Assembly: GCF_037392515.1 (NCBI RefSeq)
Contig: NC_090288.1
Span: forward strand, 9,093,969-9,157,968
Direction: 5' to 3'
Source of the DNA: Haliotis asinina
Taxonomy: Eukaryota; Mollusca; Gastropoda; Lepetellida; Haliotidae
Length of the DNA: 64,000 bases
The notes below the pieces were generated by a model. That model was not told where the DNA came from. It did no database searches and saw nothing but the letters and a program-made list of their open reading frames with translations. How positions within the stretch are numbered: the stretch's first letter is position 1; each line of letters opens with the position of its first letter. The position numbers and the translations under genes were made by a program. Below, one piece after another: positions 1-14,008 of the stretch.

Positions 1-3000
1 CTTAGAAATATATTAGTTTAAGAATATTATTACCATATTCGTCACAATACAGTAATACAATACAATACGCTTGTTCATGAATATGTTTCTATTTTAATCA
101 ATTTGTTTTCAATGCACTAATAGTACTACTGGTTTTTCAAGTCTTAATTATGCCTATAGTTGAAGAGCACAATACCAGTACCATACACCCACGTTGAGTG
201 GTGGAACAATATGTACGAAAAAGAAATAGCTATACTATAGTGAAGTATTTGATACCCGTGCGTTTGGACTAAAACCCGTAGTAACGTTCCAACAGCTCTG
301 TGTTGGTCAAATCAATATTTTAAAGACTGGACCATTTGTACACCAAATTAATATTAAATCTGAACAATGGACAGTGAAACATGTTTTTGAATATATTCAA
401 AAACAGTATACAGGCTTGACTGAAACAGTTAACGCGAGAGACAGAAACAAAATAATAACATAATTAAGCAAAACAAAAAGAACAAACGTAACATTATGAA
501 GCATTTTATCACATTTACTGTTTGTGTTGAAGCGGAAAATATATAATCTCTTGATTGCAGTATTGTCCCTAAATATGTTTGTGTGTGTGTGTGGGGGGGG
601 GGGGAGATTTCCCTGGCGTTGACTATACGAAAACAAATAAAGTTAGTTTCAGTTGTACTGTGTTCTCTCTGATGACATAGAAATTGTATGTGGGGTGTCC
701 TTACCATTTCATATAGGTAGCGAAAGTATGTGAAGTGTGCCACACGTCGGTCTAAGCAACGTTTGATGGCCTCCGCACATTAAACTCAGACCACAGGTGT
801 GAAAACGTAACACTACAACCACTGAACTAACAAGCCGTCCTTCACAAAGAAACGAAACGAAGTTAAAACCAATAATCATGGCTTTCACAATTACATTCTT
901 TTTGTCCTTATTAGTCTGTGAATATTGAAACAAACGTTTTATTCGAAATCAATTTAAATGATTTATAGCTTATACTACACAACATATTTATTTCTCGACA
1001 GGAGACAAATCTGTCACAGTTGCAATAATTAACCCTGTTCACACTTCTATATACCCCCATTGATCTATATACAACGATTAACCCACGCGTCAGAAGTGTT
1101 GTAAATTTCTTGTATGTTTCAGAGGGAGGCCATATCATTGATTGACACGTGTTGATTGCCAAACATATGCGTGCTGTCAATGTCCAACGGATATGGAGAA
1201 CGCTGGCAGTGGGTTGAGTGGGAAATAAATGTAATTTGTATTCAAGGAGCCCCTGATGTGATAGCTAGGTCAGCTGGAAGTTTGTTTGGGTCAGTGTATC
1301 TTGGAGACACGTGATAACAATCACTGTATCAGTAATTTCTGTGTTCCTGGGTTGTGATGAGCCCGGCAGTTTAATGGATAAAATATGTACTAATAAACTG
1401 TACATTTGAGTGCATGGTCAACGGAACCGCCCAAGGTAAACTAAATTACTAAAATACAACTAAAATACATTGAGAGAAAGAAAACCCAAAACGTTTGGAT
1501 AAAAAACTAATCTCAGAGAGTTTTATACTGTTAGAAAAATAAATTTATAGGTATTTCTATGGATCCAAACAGTTCTACCAATATTTATACATTTCCCCCA
1601 TCTACTAACCAAACAGAACTTGAACTGATTTAGAGATCTTGTTCAATACATCCAAATTTTTAACAATGTCATTATCACAATCCGTAGACCAAAACACAAG
1701 ATAGTCTGGCTTTACTTGCAATTTGCAACAGCTGTTTCGTACGTCTACTTTGAACATGAAATCGGGCTACACTTTGTGGTTTCATATAAATTTTAAATAG
1801 ATTCAAATTACTGAAGTCCTTAAGGGTGTTATATCAAATGCATTTTTATTAAGAAATGGAAAGAGGCTATGATCAACATAATCGCATATAGTTATGCCGT
1901 TTATATCAAAAGTGTTTTGGTTTAGTGTCTGGCTTGTGATAATGAACTTTAAAGTGTCGTTGTTCATTGCCGCAGGTCAATTATGGTGCTGTACCTCCCG
2001 TGTATATTTGAAGTATTGAACTTTCTGTGCAGTCCATGTATTTGTTTTAAGTGTTGACGTTTCTTCCTACCCGACTGTATTGTAAGTGTCGAAGTTTCCT
2101 AGTGATTGTGCATATTCAACGTGCGAGAATTCCTTTGTGCCTAGAGAATGTTAGTGTTTGTATTCTCTTTATACTCTGTGTACATTTAAAGAGCAAATTA
2201 GTTTATACTGTGTTTATCTTTAATGAGTAAATTAGCTTATACTGCACTTATATTTAAAGAGGAAATTAGTTTGTACTTCGTCTTGAAAAGCATGATTTTT
2301 CTGCTGCGTGTAAGTGAAAATATACAATTTTTAACTTAGCTGTGTCACGTGATTGTATGTTAATTCTCCAAGAACTGTTCCCGCAATAATGCACTGTCTT
2401 GAATATGCGTCACTGAATGGGCCTGGAAAGTCCGACATTTGGTGGAAATACGTCATTATCCTACCATCTTTATAACCACGAATATATATCTGTTTACTTG
2501 CGTCTGTTGTAGTGATTACGCAATGACCTATTTTACATCGTACGATGCAGATTAATATCTTCACAACCACTCGTTACATAGCAAGCAGAACAGCACAGTT
2601 TATAGTTTAACTCCTTGTGAAGAAATACAACGAGTGTGATTTATATCTACATTAAAACCCTGTTGTTCTAGCTCCACGCAACATTATAAACAAACGTAAA
2701 CAAGAACACTTTGATAAGTCAACGTGCAATTTCCTGATTTAGGGGACACTTGGTGGGTCGAGAGACCTTTGGTGGAGATATGGGACTGGCTTCTGTTTTA
2801 AGACAAATACATCATGTACCTACCACTTAGGTCAATGAGTATTAAGTACTGCTGATTCTAATACACTTACTTTTCTTGTGATGTATTTAAAGGATTTGTT
2901 TATAAGATTAGGGATCACTAATGTGTTATGGCAGTGTTACCAGCTTGTCATTGAAAAATAGTTGGTTTTGTTGTGGAAGGTGACCAGTGTTTGATCGTCC

Positions 3001-4589
3001 GTTACCTCACACGTGCATGCGCGTACACATGTATGCACTCACCCGATCATGGCTCATATAACCATGCTTGTGATACTGGTTTTAGTGGTCAGGCTTGTTA
3101 ACATGGTTATACTGCCCAGGTCATGCTAATGGTCATTTTGCTCCTGAATATTGCTGAGGGCGATGTTCAACAACGTTTACGAGATATCGGTCATATTGCA
3201 GTGATATTCTTAAAAGAAACGTCGCTGTTAAGAATATGACTGGAAACATATATCGGAAACATTTTATTCACTTCAGACTTACTTCGGCTCTTACCCATTT
3301 GCTTGAGAGAACTATGCTAATTTTTCTGTTCTTCTTTCTACAGATTTTTGTTATTTTTTCATATAAATTGATAATCTCATTTTCCTTTTGTAGGAAACTT
3401 TAGTCACGAGATTTTCGTGTTCTGTAATCAGAAACAACACTGAAATGATGGATTTGTTTCATACTTGTTTAAAGATGTATAGCTCTCGTGTCCCAGTTAC
3501 CTAGATCGGTACTCATGATGTCAACCACCGGATTGTAACATTGACATAAACATGGAATACTCAAGAGTGTAGGGCTAAACAAGAAGCAGAAATGCATCGT
3601 TTTACAGGGAGAATTTGCATTTAGCTATTCCAAACAATCTAACCAGCCTTCACAAGTTGTTTGTTCTGTATACAGACAGTACAGGTCAAACTGTTGAACC
3701 ACAGCCCTAAGATTTAATAAGACTGATAAATACAAACATACATCATAATATTTACTTATGTTTTACGTATGTAACTACATGCCAAACGCAACACGTTTGT
3801 GATACATGTAATTATCTTTGAGTCTCTAGTCCTACAGTAAAGAAGCACTTGGTAGTCATTTATAATCAAGGAGATATCTCTCCTCACTGTCTCCGCTGAA
3901 AGCTACCGGTAATGGAGCCCTGATACACAATTCATATCATGCTCTTGGTAAAAATTTATGCCCGTGACAAGGGTTCCATTATTGCTATAATGACGACCAC
4001 AACAGGATATTATCAGAGCCCAATACCATATTTCATTTGAACGATGCATCTTGACGCAATGAGCAAGACTCCCCGTGAGTGATCTCTCCCCACGTCAAAT
4101 ATTGACAATCTCTCCACGCTACTGTACGAACAACTTTCTTTTATTATTTCGGTGAGACCGGCGCTCCTTAAAAATTGACAAGACATTTTACTTTCCTTAT
4201 TTGAGCAGAACATATCATCACAGGTTGATTTAAACACCAATAAACGCGATCTCTGATCGTACGGTCGTGCCTATAGCGTCGTTTTAAGTAAGGGTTATTG
4301 GATATTATATATACACTTGCAAGTAAAGAAGTGTTGGTTTTGAAACCTTGTTGATGCATTAATGCATCTGAATGAACCCGTTATATAATAAGAACACTTT
4401 ACTTAAAAACACTACATAATTCTTTTCATATAAGTAATTTATAACCTGTTATAAGTTATCTGTGATTTTCATCAATCAGTCCCTAGAATTAAGGGTCCGT
4501 CTCCTGAGATCGTCTTCGACTATATAGGTGTAAAAGAGTGAGAATGTGACTATTTTGTGGAACAAGGTATCGGTGTATGGTTTCCATGG
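1..4589. other. No gene recognised
   Basis: AT-rich sequence with a (GT)n-(G)n stretch at about 578-604 and the 34-bp repeat at 2173-2274. The open frames are short and none shows a domain or sensible splice context. Confidence 0.6.
2173..2274. repeat. 34-bp tandem repeat, three units
   Basis: Three adjacent 34-bp units of the type ACTGTGTTTATCTTTAATGA, GTAAATTAGCTTAT start at 2173, 2207 and 2241, with about 75-85% identity by eye. No coding potential seen. Confidence 0.75.
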
Positions 4590-4830
4590 TTGCCAGGTGC
4601 CAGGTGGCTCAACTGTCAGTTATAAGCGTCGCAGAACCAGGTTCGACTCCCGAGTCTACGCTGTGAAGAACACGATAACTGTTTGATCTCATGGTGGAAT
4701 GGCGTTGGGTTTTCGTCCCGTGGACCAAGATCCGATTAGGACAATGCATTAGTCTGTTATTGTTCGGTTGTTTGTAGTATTGCTGGAATATTTCGACGAC
4801 GGGTTTTGAATTTTGTACATAAAAATATTC
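4590..4830 (+). repeat. tRNA-derived SINE-like copy
   Basis: Has a box A-like GGTGGCTCAACTGTCAGTT and a box B-like AGGTTCGACTCCC, followed by a tail with GGCGTTGGGTTTTCGTCCCG. It does not fold into a plausible functional tRNA and is read as a SINE head. Confidence 0.45.
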
Positions 4831-5328
4831 ACCTAAAACGTGAATAGTTTATTCACAGGTAAATTAAACTGTTTCTGTTATTAACCAGCTGGTATTTATC
4901 GTTGTTGTGGTGACGAGAAACCTACTTAAGTCTATCTGAGCAGTGATCTCATTCTGACAATGATATCACCGACATTAACGTCAGACAAACGTGGGTAAGG
5001 ATAATCAAACGCGAATCAATGGATATCAGGGTTTACTGCTATGGAAAGTGTCTTTGATATCTCATGGCTTGATTTGACAGTTTAATGTCGAAAGTAAAGA
5101 AACGTTCGAGACGAGTACCACTGTGGCGAATGTGTATATATTTATGAGACACAAATGTTTCCATAATATTAGAAAGTCCCTGTTGAACCCTACAGACGGA
5201 CCTGGTGCATGTGTTATAATGGATTTAAACAGAACACAGCGGATCCTGGTATGTAAAGTGTTCAGACTGTCTTTCTGACGGTGTTATGTTTGGTTGGTGC
5301 ATGTTCTAGGTGTGCGTATACGAAATTC

Positions 5329-5409
<81 letters not shown>
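5329..5409. repeat. (AGT)27 microsatellite
   Basis: Uninterrupted AGT trinucleotide repeat of 81 bp. It generates a spurious poly-valine open frame at 5294-5527. Confidence 0.95.
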
Positions 5410-7045
5410 CAATTCAGATTTGAGAAACAGTAAGACGAGGTTGGTCTCATCTTATAAAAACGTGCATCCCTCCTTTAGCGGTGTTTCATCCGTGTCTGTG
5501 TTTGCCTGTAAGGATGACCATTTATAATCTAATACATATTTCAATAACTTAACACAGAATTTGAAATTCAAATTATTGTATATTTTAAGTATATCTATGA
5601 AAGTAAATTGAGAAAGGTGTGACTATCTCTGGAAGAATGAACCTGGTGTATGAACATTGATTTGCCTTTGCATGTGTTTGTGTAGAATGCACTCGTCTTA
5701 ATTCCTGATCACCTGGCACATAATCTCTGTTACACATTGACTCATGTCATCACCATGTATAATCTGGAACGTAAACCGAAGGGTTTCTGATGAACAGAGA
5801 GCGGGTTTTGTCCTTTATATCTACAGGATTGAATCACTGAAAACTTCATATAAAATCAGACCTAGACTGTAAATTGATTTATGCTAGTCCGTACTTAAAA
5901 ATTCTCTTTTTACGATTATTTAGTAATTGCATCATCTATCAAATAAATTAACAAATATTGCAGACTAAGCACACACCCTTGACAACTGATGTGTCAACAG
6001 TTTCCTGACAGTTGGGATCGTATTGTGTACTGCTTTAAGCACATATATGTATGTTTATGCAAGAGTTTTGGCTTTTTTTCATTTTACAACTTCATATGAT
6101 GATTCATAAGACCAGTTTCATTTTCACTGAAATATGATATTAGCTTCACGTTTTTTCTCAAACGTTTGGTATATATCATGCTAACTGCTTTATGATGTCT
6201 TTAAGCCAGACATATAATTAAGTCTTATTACTCCCCTAAATTACGAGGCTCATACCGAATGCCAAATACTACTGGCAATCTTACTTTGATGACAGGATTG
6301 ACAAAGACGGCAAATGCCCGACACGTTCCAAGATATCTCGCTTGTACATGGCGACCGTTCTCGTACCAATAACGAAACTCGACAACCCTATCTGTTTTAG
6401 ATTGCATCAGTGTAAATCGGAATAAAAAACACTTTAACATAATCCCTAGTGATATGTGTTGGATCCTGGATTTCTGGGTTTAAACATGGCATATATCATG
6501 CTCTCTTAAGGCAGGTTTGACAGCCCGTAATACGGGGTTGTGATAACGAAGATTAACTATATCATAACGGAATTGCCATTGTATGAACACAGACAGTCTT
6601 GTTCCTTAACGGCCTTAAATGTATATTTCATAAATGCATTTTCGTATAGTTCGGTGTTTGAAATTTCAAGATTTTAAGATTTCAAGATTTTAGTTACGCG
6701 GTACCCGTAATGTTATTGTAAAAAAAACTAGCGGTATATACTTTCATCGGGACGGGGAAAACAGAAAATACCAGGGTATTTGTGATGTGATGCCCCAAAT
6801 AAATGTTTCATATGGCATAAAGAAATTCGTATTTTGTTTTTTGATCTGCCTACCTACAAATAAGCACATGTAATATAATCTCTAAATTAAGAGAAGATTT
6901 ATTCAGCTTTGCTGTAAACAAAAGAGTGCCTACATCCTTTCTATAATCACAAGAAACGGTTTCAAACAATCACATTTAACCACATTTTCATAAAAAACAA
7001 ACTAACTCGGAGTGTGAAAAAGGGACCGGTGTAAGAACATCAGTG

Positions 7046-7190
7046 TTGAGTGAGTGAGTGAGTTTAGTTTTACGTCACACTCAGCAATATTTCAGGTATA
7101 TAGCCTCTATCTGTAAATAATCGAGTTTGGACCAGACAGTCCAGTGATCAACAGCACGATAATGCCAGAGAAATATGTATGTTTTGTAAC
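7046..7190 (+). repeat. Molluscan SINE-like repeat, family B
   Basis: Starts with (GAGT)n, then TTTAGTTTTACGTCACACTC, AGCAATATTTCAGG and AATCGAGTTTGGACCAGACA, then CCAGTGATCAACA. I recognise this arrangement as a dispersed repeat common in gastropod genomes. The copy is 3' truncated. Confidence 0.65.
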
Positions 7191-7959
7191 GGTAAACCAT
7201 TAAAACCTACGCTGTAGGCGGGTTATAGGTGTTCGACACGGACAATCAGAGGCAGAAACAAAGGGGGAAATACAAGCACCTTGCCTGACACAGACATGTG
7301 TCTGTAGTATAATACCCATACTGTAACATTACACGTCATTGACTAAACCAGCGCTAGGAAATATATGATGTCTCTCGTCTATGATATATACACGTGGCTA
7401 ATAACATGTATATACGTGCGTTTTTATTTCGTATCTACAATATTCTATCAAACAAAATATCAAACACATCTGAGCTTTTTATATACAGTGTCAAATGTTA
7501 AACACTAGATGTTTAATAAACAAGTGAATAACACGAGATGATGCATGAATTATGTTATGGATTATGCTGAAACATGACTAACACTGAATTATTTATCTGG
7601 CATGAAACGTTCTTGGCCCTACGAAATTCTTAAGCCCTTTCTTAACGTATTGGCTACGGTCAAGGTTAAGAATTCTTAGGGCTACGAACAGTTCGAGAAC
7701 TTGGTCTGATTACATAAATGCGAGAACTTGTGAAAACTGACGTTCAGAGAAGAGGAACCAAATAGGAGCAGTCTTAGCGCTACGTCGTTCATGGGCTTAC
7801 GATTTACCTATGTAGTTACGATAGCTCGCAACATTACGAACATCGTGTAGTTCGGGACGATGATTATCGTTTTCAGTCAGATCAAGTTAAGGACTAGCTA
7901 TTAGTTGAATGGTATTCAATCTAATAGTTTTACAATTTCAAGGAGCTTCAAAGAAAAGG

Positions 7960-8007
7960 TGCGTTAGTGCGTGAGTGCGTGAGTGCGTGAGTGCGTGAGT
8001 GCATGAG
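7960..8007. repeat. GTGCGTGA 8-bp tandem repeat
   Basis: About six copies of GTGCGTGA, with slight variation at both ends. Confidence 0.85.
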
Positions 8008-8989
8008 CGTGCTTCTTTACTATCTGTAACAATAATCCCGTTCACTGTGCTTAATGCCATCATCAAGACAGTCTCAGTGTATGCAAAGGGAAGATCGGCT
8101 CTTCACCTGACGAGAAACATACCTGCATACTTACTGTCGAAAGTTTATGATGTACTTGTGATAATAACCAATTTGCCAATAAATCTTTGAAAGGGAAAGT
8201 GAGTTGTCTTTAATATACCGTTGTACTAATAATTCTGCAATACGATCGCAGGGGACATAAAAAGAGACATATATTGTGTCCCTTTTGGGAATCAAACCTG
8301 GGTCTTCTGGGTGACACTGGGCTACCGTAGGGGGACGTTATCAGCACTTATTTCAGAAAAAAACATGCTTACAAATATTGGAAAGCATCACAGATTAACA
8401 ATGGCAATATGAAAGATTCGGGTGTTCTATAAATTTGTTAGCAGTATATGGAAGCTGATATGGTAATAAACCATATACATATCCCACTCTCTGCGATACA
8501 ACGTTATGTGGTTTAACAAAGAGCGAGAACAGCACAGCAATCACACCTGTTAACAACTTAGTACTTAAATAACAGCTCGGAGGAACGAATTAAAATCGAT
8601 ACGTGAAGTAACACTGATGACCCCTGCTCTACACATCACAGTCTATCATTGTACAACTACAGTTTTTTACATACACTGTACATGTACGTACATATACACT
8701 TGTTACATATATGTCAAACAAGGAATATAACGGTACTACTCACCTGGGACTAGTTAGATGGTTTTGTTTGGTGGGTCCGTCAAGCGTATTACCGAGGGTG
8801 TAATGCCGGCGGTCGTGAATATCCCCCTTTTTGTAAACAATTTATGCAAGGCCGTCATTGACTTGCTAGTTCGAGTGGAAAGCATTGTACTTGATAGCGA
8901 GATTTCCAATAGCTAGACTTGCCTAGCGCCCAATAAGAGTCCTGTGTATTGGACTGTACTATTGATATTCATGGAATTACGATACTCGT

Positions 8990-9112
8990 TAACCTCATCG
9001 GAGGGTGTTGGGGTAGCCTACGGGTGATGACAAAGACCCGGATTTGTGGTGTGCCCCGAAATGTTGCTGGAATGATGATAAAGCGGTGTGATACTAAACC
9101 CACTTACTCACA
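8990..9112 (+). repeat. Molluscan tRNA-derived SINE, family A (damaged head)
   Basis: GGTGTTGGGGTAGCCTACGG, AAGACCCGGATT, GTTGCTGGAATGATGATAAA and the ACTAAACCCACTTACTCAC tail follow the family A plan in the plus orientation, with a deletion in the middle. Confidence 0.5.
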
Positions 9113-10266
9113 TCGTCTGGTGTTTTCATTCACGGAGACGGTGATTTAGGCTCGGCAGATGTTTCTTTGTCAAGCCCGCATTTGCTGGTCGTGGGTTCGA
9201 ATCCCTAAAGGTGTGTTTGCTCCTCAGTACCGTGTTTCATGAAAGGCGTAAATGTTTGAGAACAACAGTATTTGGAGTTGGAATCGTAAAATAATACCAG
9301 GCATCTTATGTTGAAATGCTCATCAAAATCGGAGTTAAAACAAACTCACTCACTCAATCACGAGATCTTCATCACCAGGGTAGACCTGATCTTCACCAAC
9401 CAATGTCACATAATGGGTGAGTGAGTGGATTGTCAACTGAAAGATGGACATACTGCTGACATATAGCTGGACAAACTGAAGTGACCACAAACATCATAAC
9501 AAACTATACCAACGTTTTACGTCCTAAATCTGAGATTTTCAGCAATAATGCAACAATATTACAGCTGGAGACCCCAGAAATGGATTCACACATTGTAGCC
9601 ACGCAGGAAATCGCAGGGAACATCTCAAGACGTTTTAGAATCATTATGACAACAAGCGATTTTTACAGAATCGTCTATGAAGTTGTATCTCGGAAATAAG
9701 ACAACGCAGGTAACAAAAGTAAAAGGTTGTAAATTGTGAAAACATAAAGCTTTCATTTTTTTAAACAACTGTCACGATTGAAGGTTTAGACAAACCTATA
9801 AACAAGATAACCTCCCCCGGAAATGTACATGATTACTACAGCACCCCACATAGGTATACCTCATATTACGTCATGGAGGCGCGCCCCTCTGATTGGTTGA
9901 AATTTCGTTCGCGGGAAGGAATTGTGCAAATTTTCCTAATCATGACTTTTGAATTCAATATTCGTCCCACAAACAGCACCCTTGATTTGTAATCAATATT
10001 TACAGCCATGTGATATAGTAACCTTGTTCACCCAAAGATTTTTTTCATCACAAACAAATTTCAATTCAAAGTCGAATTAAACAAAACAATAAAATAAATG
10101 TTTACACAACGACCTTATTTCCCTGGAACACAATCAAGCGTTCATTGGTGTACTGGAAAACCTCGGAAGATGAGTCACTTTTGAAATGAATATTGATATT
10201 TGCTGATACTACAGAATGATAGAAGTGAACAATATGGCACCGGACCGGTTTGTTCAGTTCGCATCA

Positions 10267-10430
10267 ACTGACGGTGGGGTACCCTTGTGGTTAATGCGTT
10301 CGTTCTTCACGCCGAAGACCCGGGTTCGATGACTTACATGGGTACAATGTATGAATCCCACTTCTGGTGTCCGCCTCTATGATATTACTGAAACCTTGCT
10401 AAAAGTGGAATAAAACTAAATTCACAGTGT
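10267..10430 (+). repeat. Molluscan tRNA-derived SINE, family A
   Basis: Box A-like GTGGTTAATGCGTTCG and box B-like CCGGGTTCGATGA, then CCCACTTCTGGTGTCC, GATATTACTGAAACCTTGCT and the AAAACTAAATTCAC tail. It is nearly full length, plus orientation. Confidence 0.7.
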
Positions 10431-11257
10431 CATACTCTATCATATCAAAATGAAACAGACAGAGGAGTCCGCCATCCCATACTTATTGACATGATATTAC
10501 TTTGTATACTCAAAACTCGTAAGAGCTCTCCTATGCCAGATCAGTACAGGAAACGTATTATAAACAGATTGAGAAGTTTCAGAGAGTAGATTATTCAGAT
10601 GTTAGTCGAAGTTGCGTTCCTTATGTGTGACGTGTTTAAACTTTTAAGATTAAAACAAACGTTCATTTTGAGTTTATACATTTGTCACATTATTTGTATT
10701 CCACATATATAATATTTACCAGGAAAAACGCTTGGGTAATGACGCCATAACTAACAAACGTCTTTCTTTAAAAAGGACTCTTAAAGGACAAGTGATGGAA
10801 AACGCGCATGAATACAATAACTGAGTGAACCGCCCCATTTCAGTGTCAAATGCTCTGCGGTAATGTCTTTACACATAATACTGATACGCAGCTCCTTGGG
10901 AACTTGATCCAAACATGACTTTGGTAATACTAAATTGTCTATCAGTTTTCAGGCAAGGAGTCGCAAAGATGCATGGAGCTTAATATATGTAAAGTAGGTC
11001 GTGTTTGGACACCTCATCGACAACAATATGTATTTTAGCACAGTGTATTATTTATGATAAGAAGCTCCTTACTCGGGAATACCTCCACAAACATATACAT
11101 ATATTGGTGAAAGATTATTCTGCTCAGGAGTCGTCGATGGTGACACTAACAGCAGGAGCAGTGGTAGCAGCTGCTGCAGTAACAGTAGAAGTAGTAGTAG
11201 CGACGGTAGTACCAGATGCAGAAGTCGTTCCGGCAGCAGCAGCAGTTTTGTGTGTGT

Positions 11258-11445
11258 TAATCAACATTGTTCCAGCTGTTTGGCGGCAGTTTGTCAATAA
11301 TCGAGTCTGGACCAGATAATCCAGTGATCAACATCATGACCATTTATTTACGTAATTTGGATACGCTGACATGTGTGAATCAAATCAGAGAGCCTGACCA
11401 CCTGATCTCGTTAATCGTCACTTGTATCGTGTAATGTGACCTGTG
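11258..11445 (+). repeat. Molluscan SINE-like repeat, family B (second copy)
   Basis: Contains GTTCCAGCTGTTTGGCGGCA, AATCGAGTCTGGACCAGATA, CCAGTGATCAACATCATGAC and AGAGCCTGACCACCTGATCT, and runs further 3' than the copy at 7046. The 5' end is fused to an AGC/AGT-rich stretch. Confidence 0.65.
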
Positions 11446-12204
11446 TGACCACGTGCACCGTGCAATCACGTGAAACTAGCGAATCGGCTTCTTGCCAATT
11501 CCAGTCGAGATTCGAGACTGAGTTCAGTGTGAGGCCGTTTTGTCAGGGAGATTTGAAGCAAGTCTAGGGCAACTGACAACTTTGCCTCTCACAGCAAATA
11601 CTCACTGTACAGCCTTCTGGCTGGGCGCCGTTGAAGTCACCCTGAACGACACTGTAAACACGTCAACGTCACCACCCGAGATCACAAACACCACGCTCAT
11701 ATTTATCTGAAACTTTACACCCCGTCCCTCTCACAGAACTCTCCTAGAAATACCGCGGTGTCGTGGAGCTTCACCCTCGAGACGAGTGTCATACCGCCGG
11801 GTGGTTTAACGAGTACTTAAACATGTCATTGTAAAACAAATTCACACTTGAAGAGAATTCTTTAATGTTCATTAACAATATACAACAGTGAAAAACTCAC
11901 AAAGGAGGGCACATTCTTTTTCAGCCACGGATGTCAATATATTTGGTACATTTCAATTCTTCATTTTAATTGAAATTTACTGAAGTGACTTTTCTACCGT
12001 GAAAAGACATTTAAACACAATGCAGCACAGAAGAATACCCTTTCAAACAGACAGACATTTTATCTACTATTAATTTGGCGTTTTGCCAATGATAGAACAA
12101 ATCTCACTGTCATGAATAATAAAATGCAATAACTCAGTTAAACTATGGCATAAACGGTAAAATGGGCGGGGAATATAAATGATGAAATAACTCTTCCAAA
12201 ATGG

Positions 12205-12262
12205 ATAGCATAGTGGTTGAAGTGTTCGTTCGTCCCACCAAAGAGGCGGGTTCGAAGGAAGG
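12205..12262 (+). repeat. tRNA-like SINE head
   Basis: Reads GATAGCATAGTGGTTGAAG, GTGTTCGTTCG and then GGCGGGTTCGA, which are family A-like promoter boxes. No matching 3' body is seen. Confidence 0.4.
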
Positions 12263-12644
12263 GGTTCTGTTGAATTTTAAGGGTTTTTTTAATCTGTATA
12301 TCAAGAATATCGTCACATGACCGAGACGTTCAGCACTAAAATGGAATGGGTGACACTCTGGCGTAGACACACCAAAGCGTCGAATGCATGACTATCATAG
12401 TATGGTAAAGCAAGGACATAGATCACGAGTCAAGAGTGCCTGGCGTACAGAGAAGGTCGGAGGGCGAACAGCCCTATATTACACAGAGGATAGCAGACAA
12501 TATATAACACATATACCGAGATGCTAAGGAAACTATACATATGTCTCAGTTTATTTAATAATGTAATGATTTTGACTCGTGTATGTTTCGATCAGACAGA
12601 AACAAAAAATTAATAATAATTCTACATCGTTTAGATTTGAAGAT

Positions 12645-12650
12645 TTTATT
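12645..12650 (-). terminator. Candidate polyadenylation signal of the receptor gene
   Basis: AATAAA on the minus strand (TTTATT on the plus strand), about 156 nt after the receptor stop codon at 12806. The distance suits a short 3' UTR. A second AATAAA lies at 12550-12555. Confidence 0.45.
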
Positions 12651-12805
12651 CTATTCAAAAGTTCAAAAAATAAAAGAAAGTTTGGCACAACACATCTGCT
12701 AGTTTGTATCTTTGAAAACCAATAAATGTGGAAACGGAATGACATCTTACAGAAGTTATAGGAAGATACGTGTAAGAATAACAGGTAGATCTTTCACTGT
12801 ATATT

Positions 12806-14008
12806 TCACTGTATGTCCTTGCTGCCCACAGTCAACATCAGTTGAACAATGTGACCTAGTTGTTGTAGGTCATGGGAGGGGTTGTTCTCGTCCTTAACGG
12901 GGGTCATGACATCACTGATGCCTACCTGGGTCATCATCTGTAAGTACAATATCTTGGTGATGAGATCCAAAACAATAAATACGTTAACTTTCTTTTGGTT
13001 AACATTTTTTGATTACATATGCTGAATAATATTTACGAAATACAGCAATATTGAACATTTTTTTGTCAAGAAATATACCAGGTACAAACGACACCTAGCC
13101 ACCAAATACACAAGAAATACAGACCATCATGAAGGCCTAATTTAATATGCCAGTTGAAATCTATATAAACAATGACTATGCTGTATTTATATTGCTATAA
13201 AGTACGTGTATGTACGTATGCGTACGTATGTACGTACGTCGTGGAAGAGGTTACTATTCGCTTTTTAGATTTGCGGCACGTGAGTACTTGAGGACCAAAG
13301 ATGAAGAGTTGAAATCATGTACCAGGTCTTTCAGACCTATAGCTGCTGCTAGCTGAGACTGGAATCACACTTGGCGTACACGACGTGACAGAGCGGCGCT
13401 GAACCCAACCGGCTCACTCACTACAGTATAAACAAAAATACGTACCCCTTGTTTATAGAAGATGATAACACTATCCTCGGACAGGCTTGTGCATGCGAGA
13501 TGGTGGCTGTGCATGACCTCCAGAGACCTGGTCACACTCTGGCAGACAAACAACATTTCGGTGACGTCAAGTCCTGCCAAGATGGCCACCCTCAGACTCA
13601 CAGCGCCATCTGGTACTTTCACAGCCTCAATACGTGGTGGCTGCCGACCACGATGACGTCTTCTGGAGATACGGTGACTTTCAGAGATTCGGGCTGCTGT
13701 TGGAAATAAAGACGCATTCAAGGTGTGTTTGAAAATATGTCAGGTCATTGATTCTAAGTGGTCTATACATAATTACCACAGCTGGTAAGCGCTGTAAGTC
13801 AAATGCGGATAATTATTACTTTTTGATAGTTCTTGACAAAATTGAAGTAACCATGGACAAACGTCTGAATGACCCTTATGAGATTAAGTATTACTTCTAA
13901 CATAGTTTCTGCTAAATGGTCTCAAGAGACTCAAGTAGGCCAATACTTACAGTCATTAGTTGAAAACAGGATGATGGATCTGCCACTGCCGAACACACCG
14001 GTCACAAA
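12806..14008 (-). CDS. Receptor exons 28-30: cytoplasmic tail resembling a degenerate protein kinase
   Basis: Three exons with good splice sites and agreeing phases: 14008-13951 (starts [11 protein letters not shown]), 13696-13446 and 12937-12806. The middle exon has a basic stretch ([14 protein letters not shown]), then [28 protein letters not shown] and SEDSVIIFY. This resembles the kinase segment around helix E and the catalytic loop, where LxxLHSxGIVHRDLKPENIL is usual, but the HRD and N residues are missing. The last exon has [14 protein letters not shown], similar to the region after the activation segment, and ends KDIQ-stop. No ATP-binding lobe is visible. If the resemblance is real, this is a catalytically dead remnant that could dock partners. 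The exons are well supported; the kinase likeness is inference. Confidence 0.55.

Larger units (their letters stand above)
4831..12640. other. No gene recognised; repeats only
   Basis: Holds the AGT microsatellite, the GTGCGTGA repeat, SINE copies, a tRNA-like box near 9190 (GGGTTCGAATCC) and an AGC/AGT-rich stretch at about 11140-11250. The region 7610-7870 contains short partly inverted CTTAAG/TTAGCGCTAC motifs like those of the hairpin at 35521. None of the short open frames is convincing. Confidence 0.55.

Noticed and set aside
5294-5527. Open frame with a long valine run
   Set aside because: Pure (AGT)n microsatellite read in one frame; no domain on either side.
9481-9699. 72-codon plus-strand open frame
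   Set aside because: No domain, no splice context and no neighbouring exons; it lies among SINE fragments.
13449-13709. Plus-strand open frames of 64-86 codons
   Set aside because: They mirror the receptor tail exon at 13446-13696 on the minus strand, which has splice sites and matching phase.
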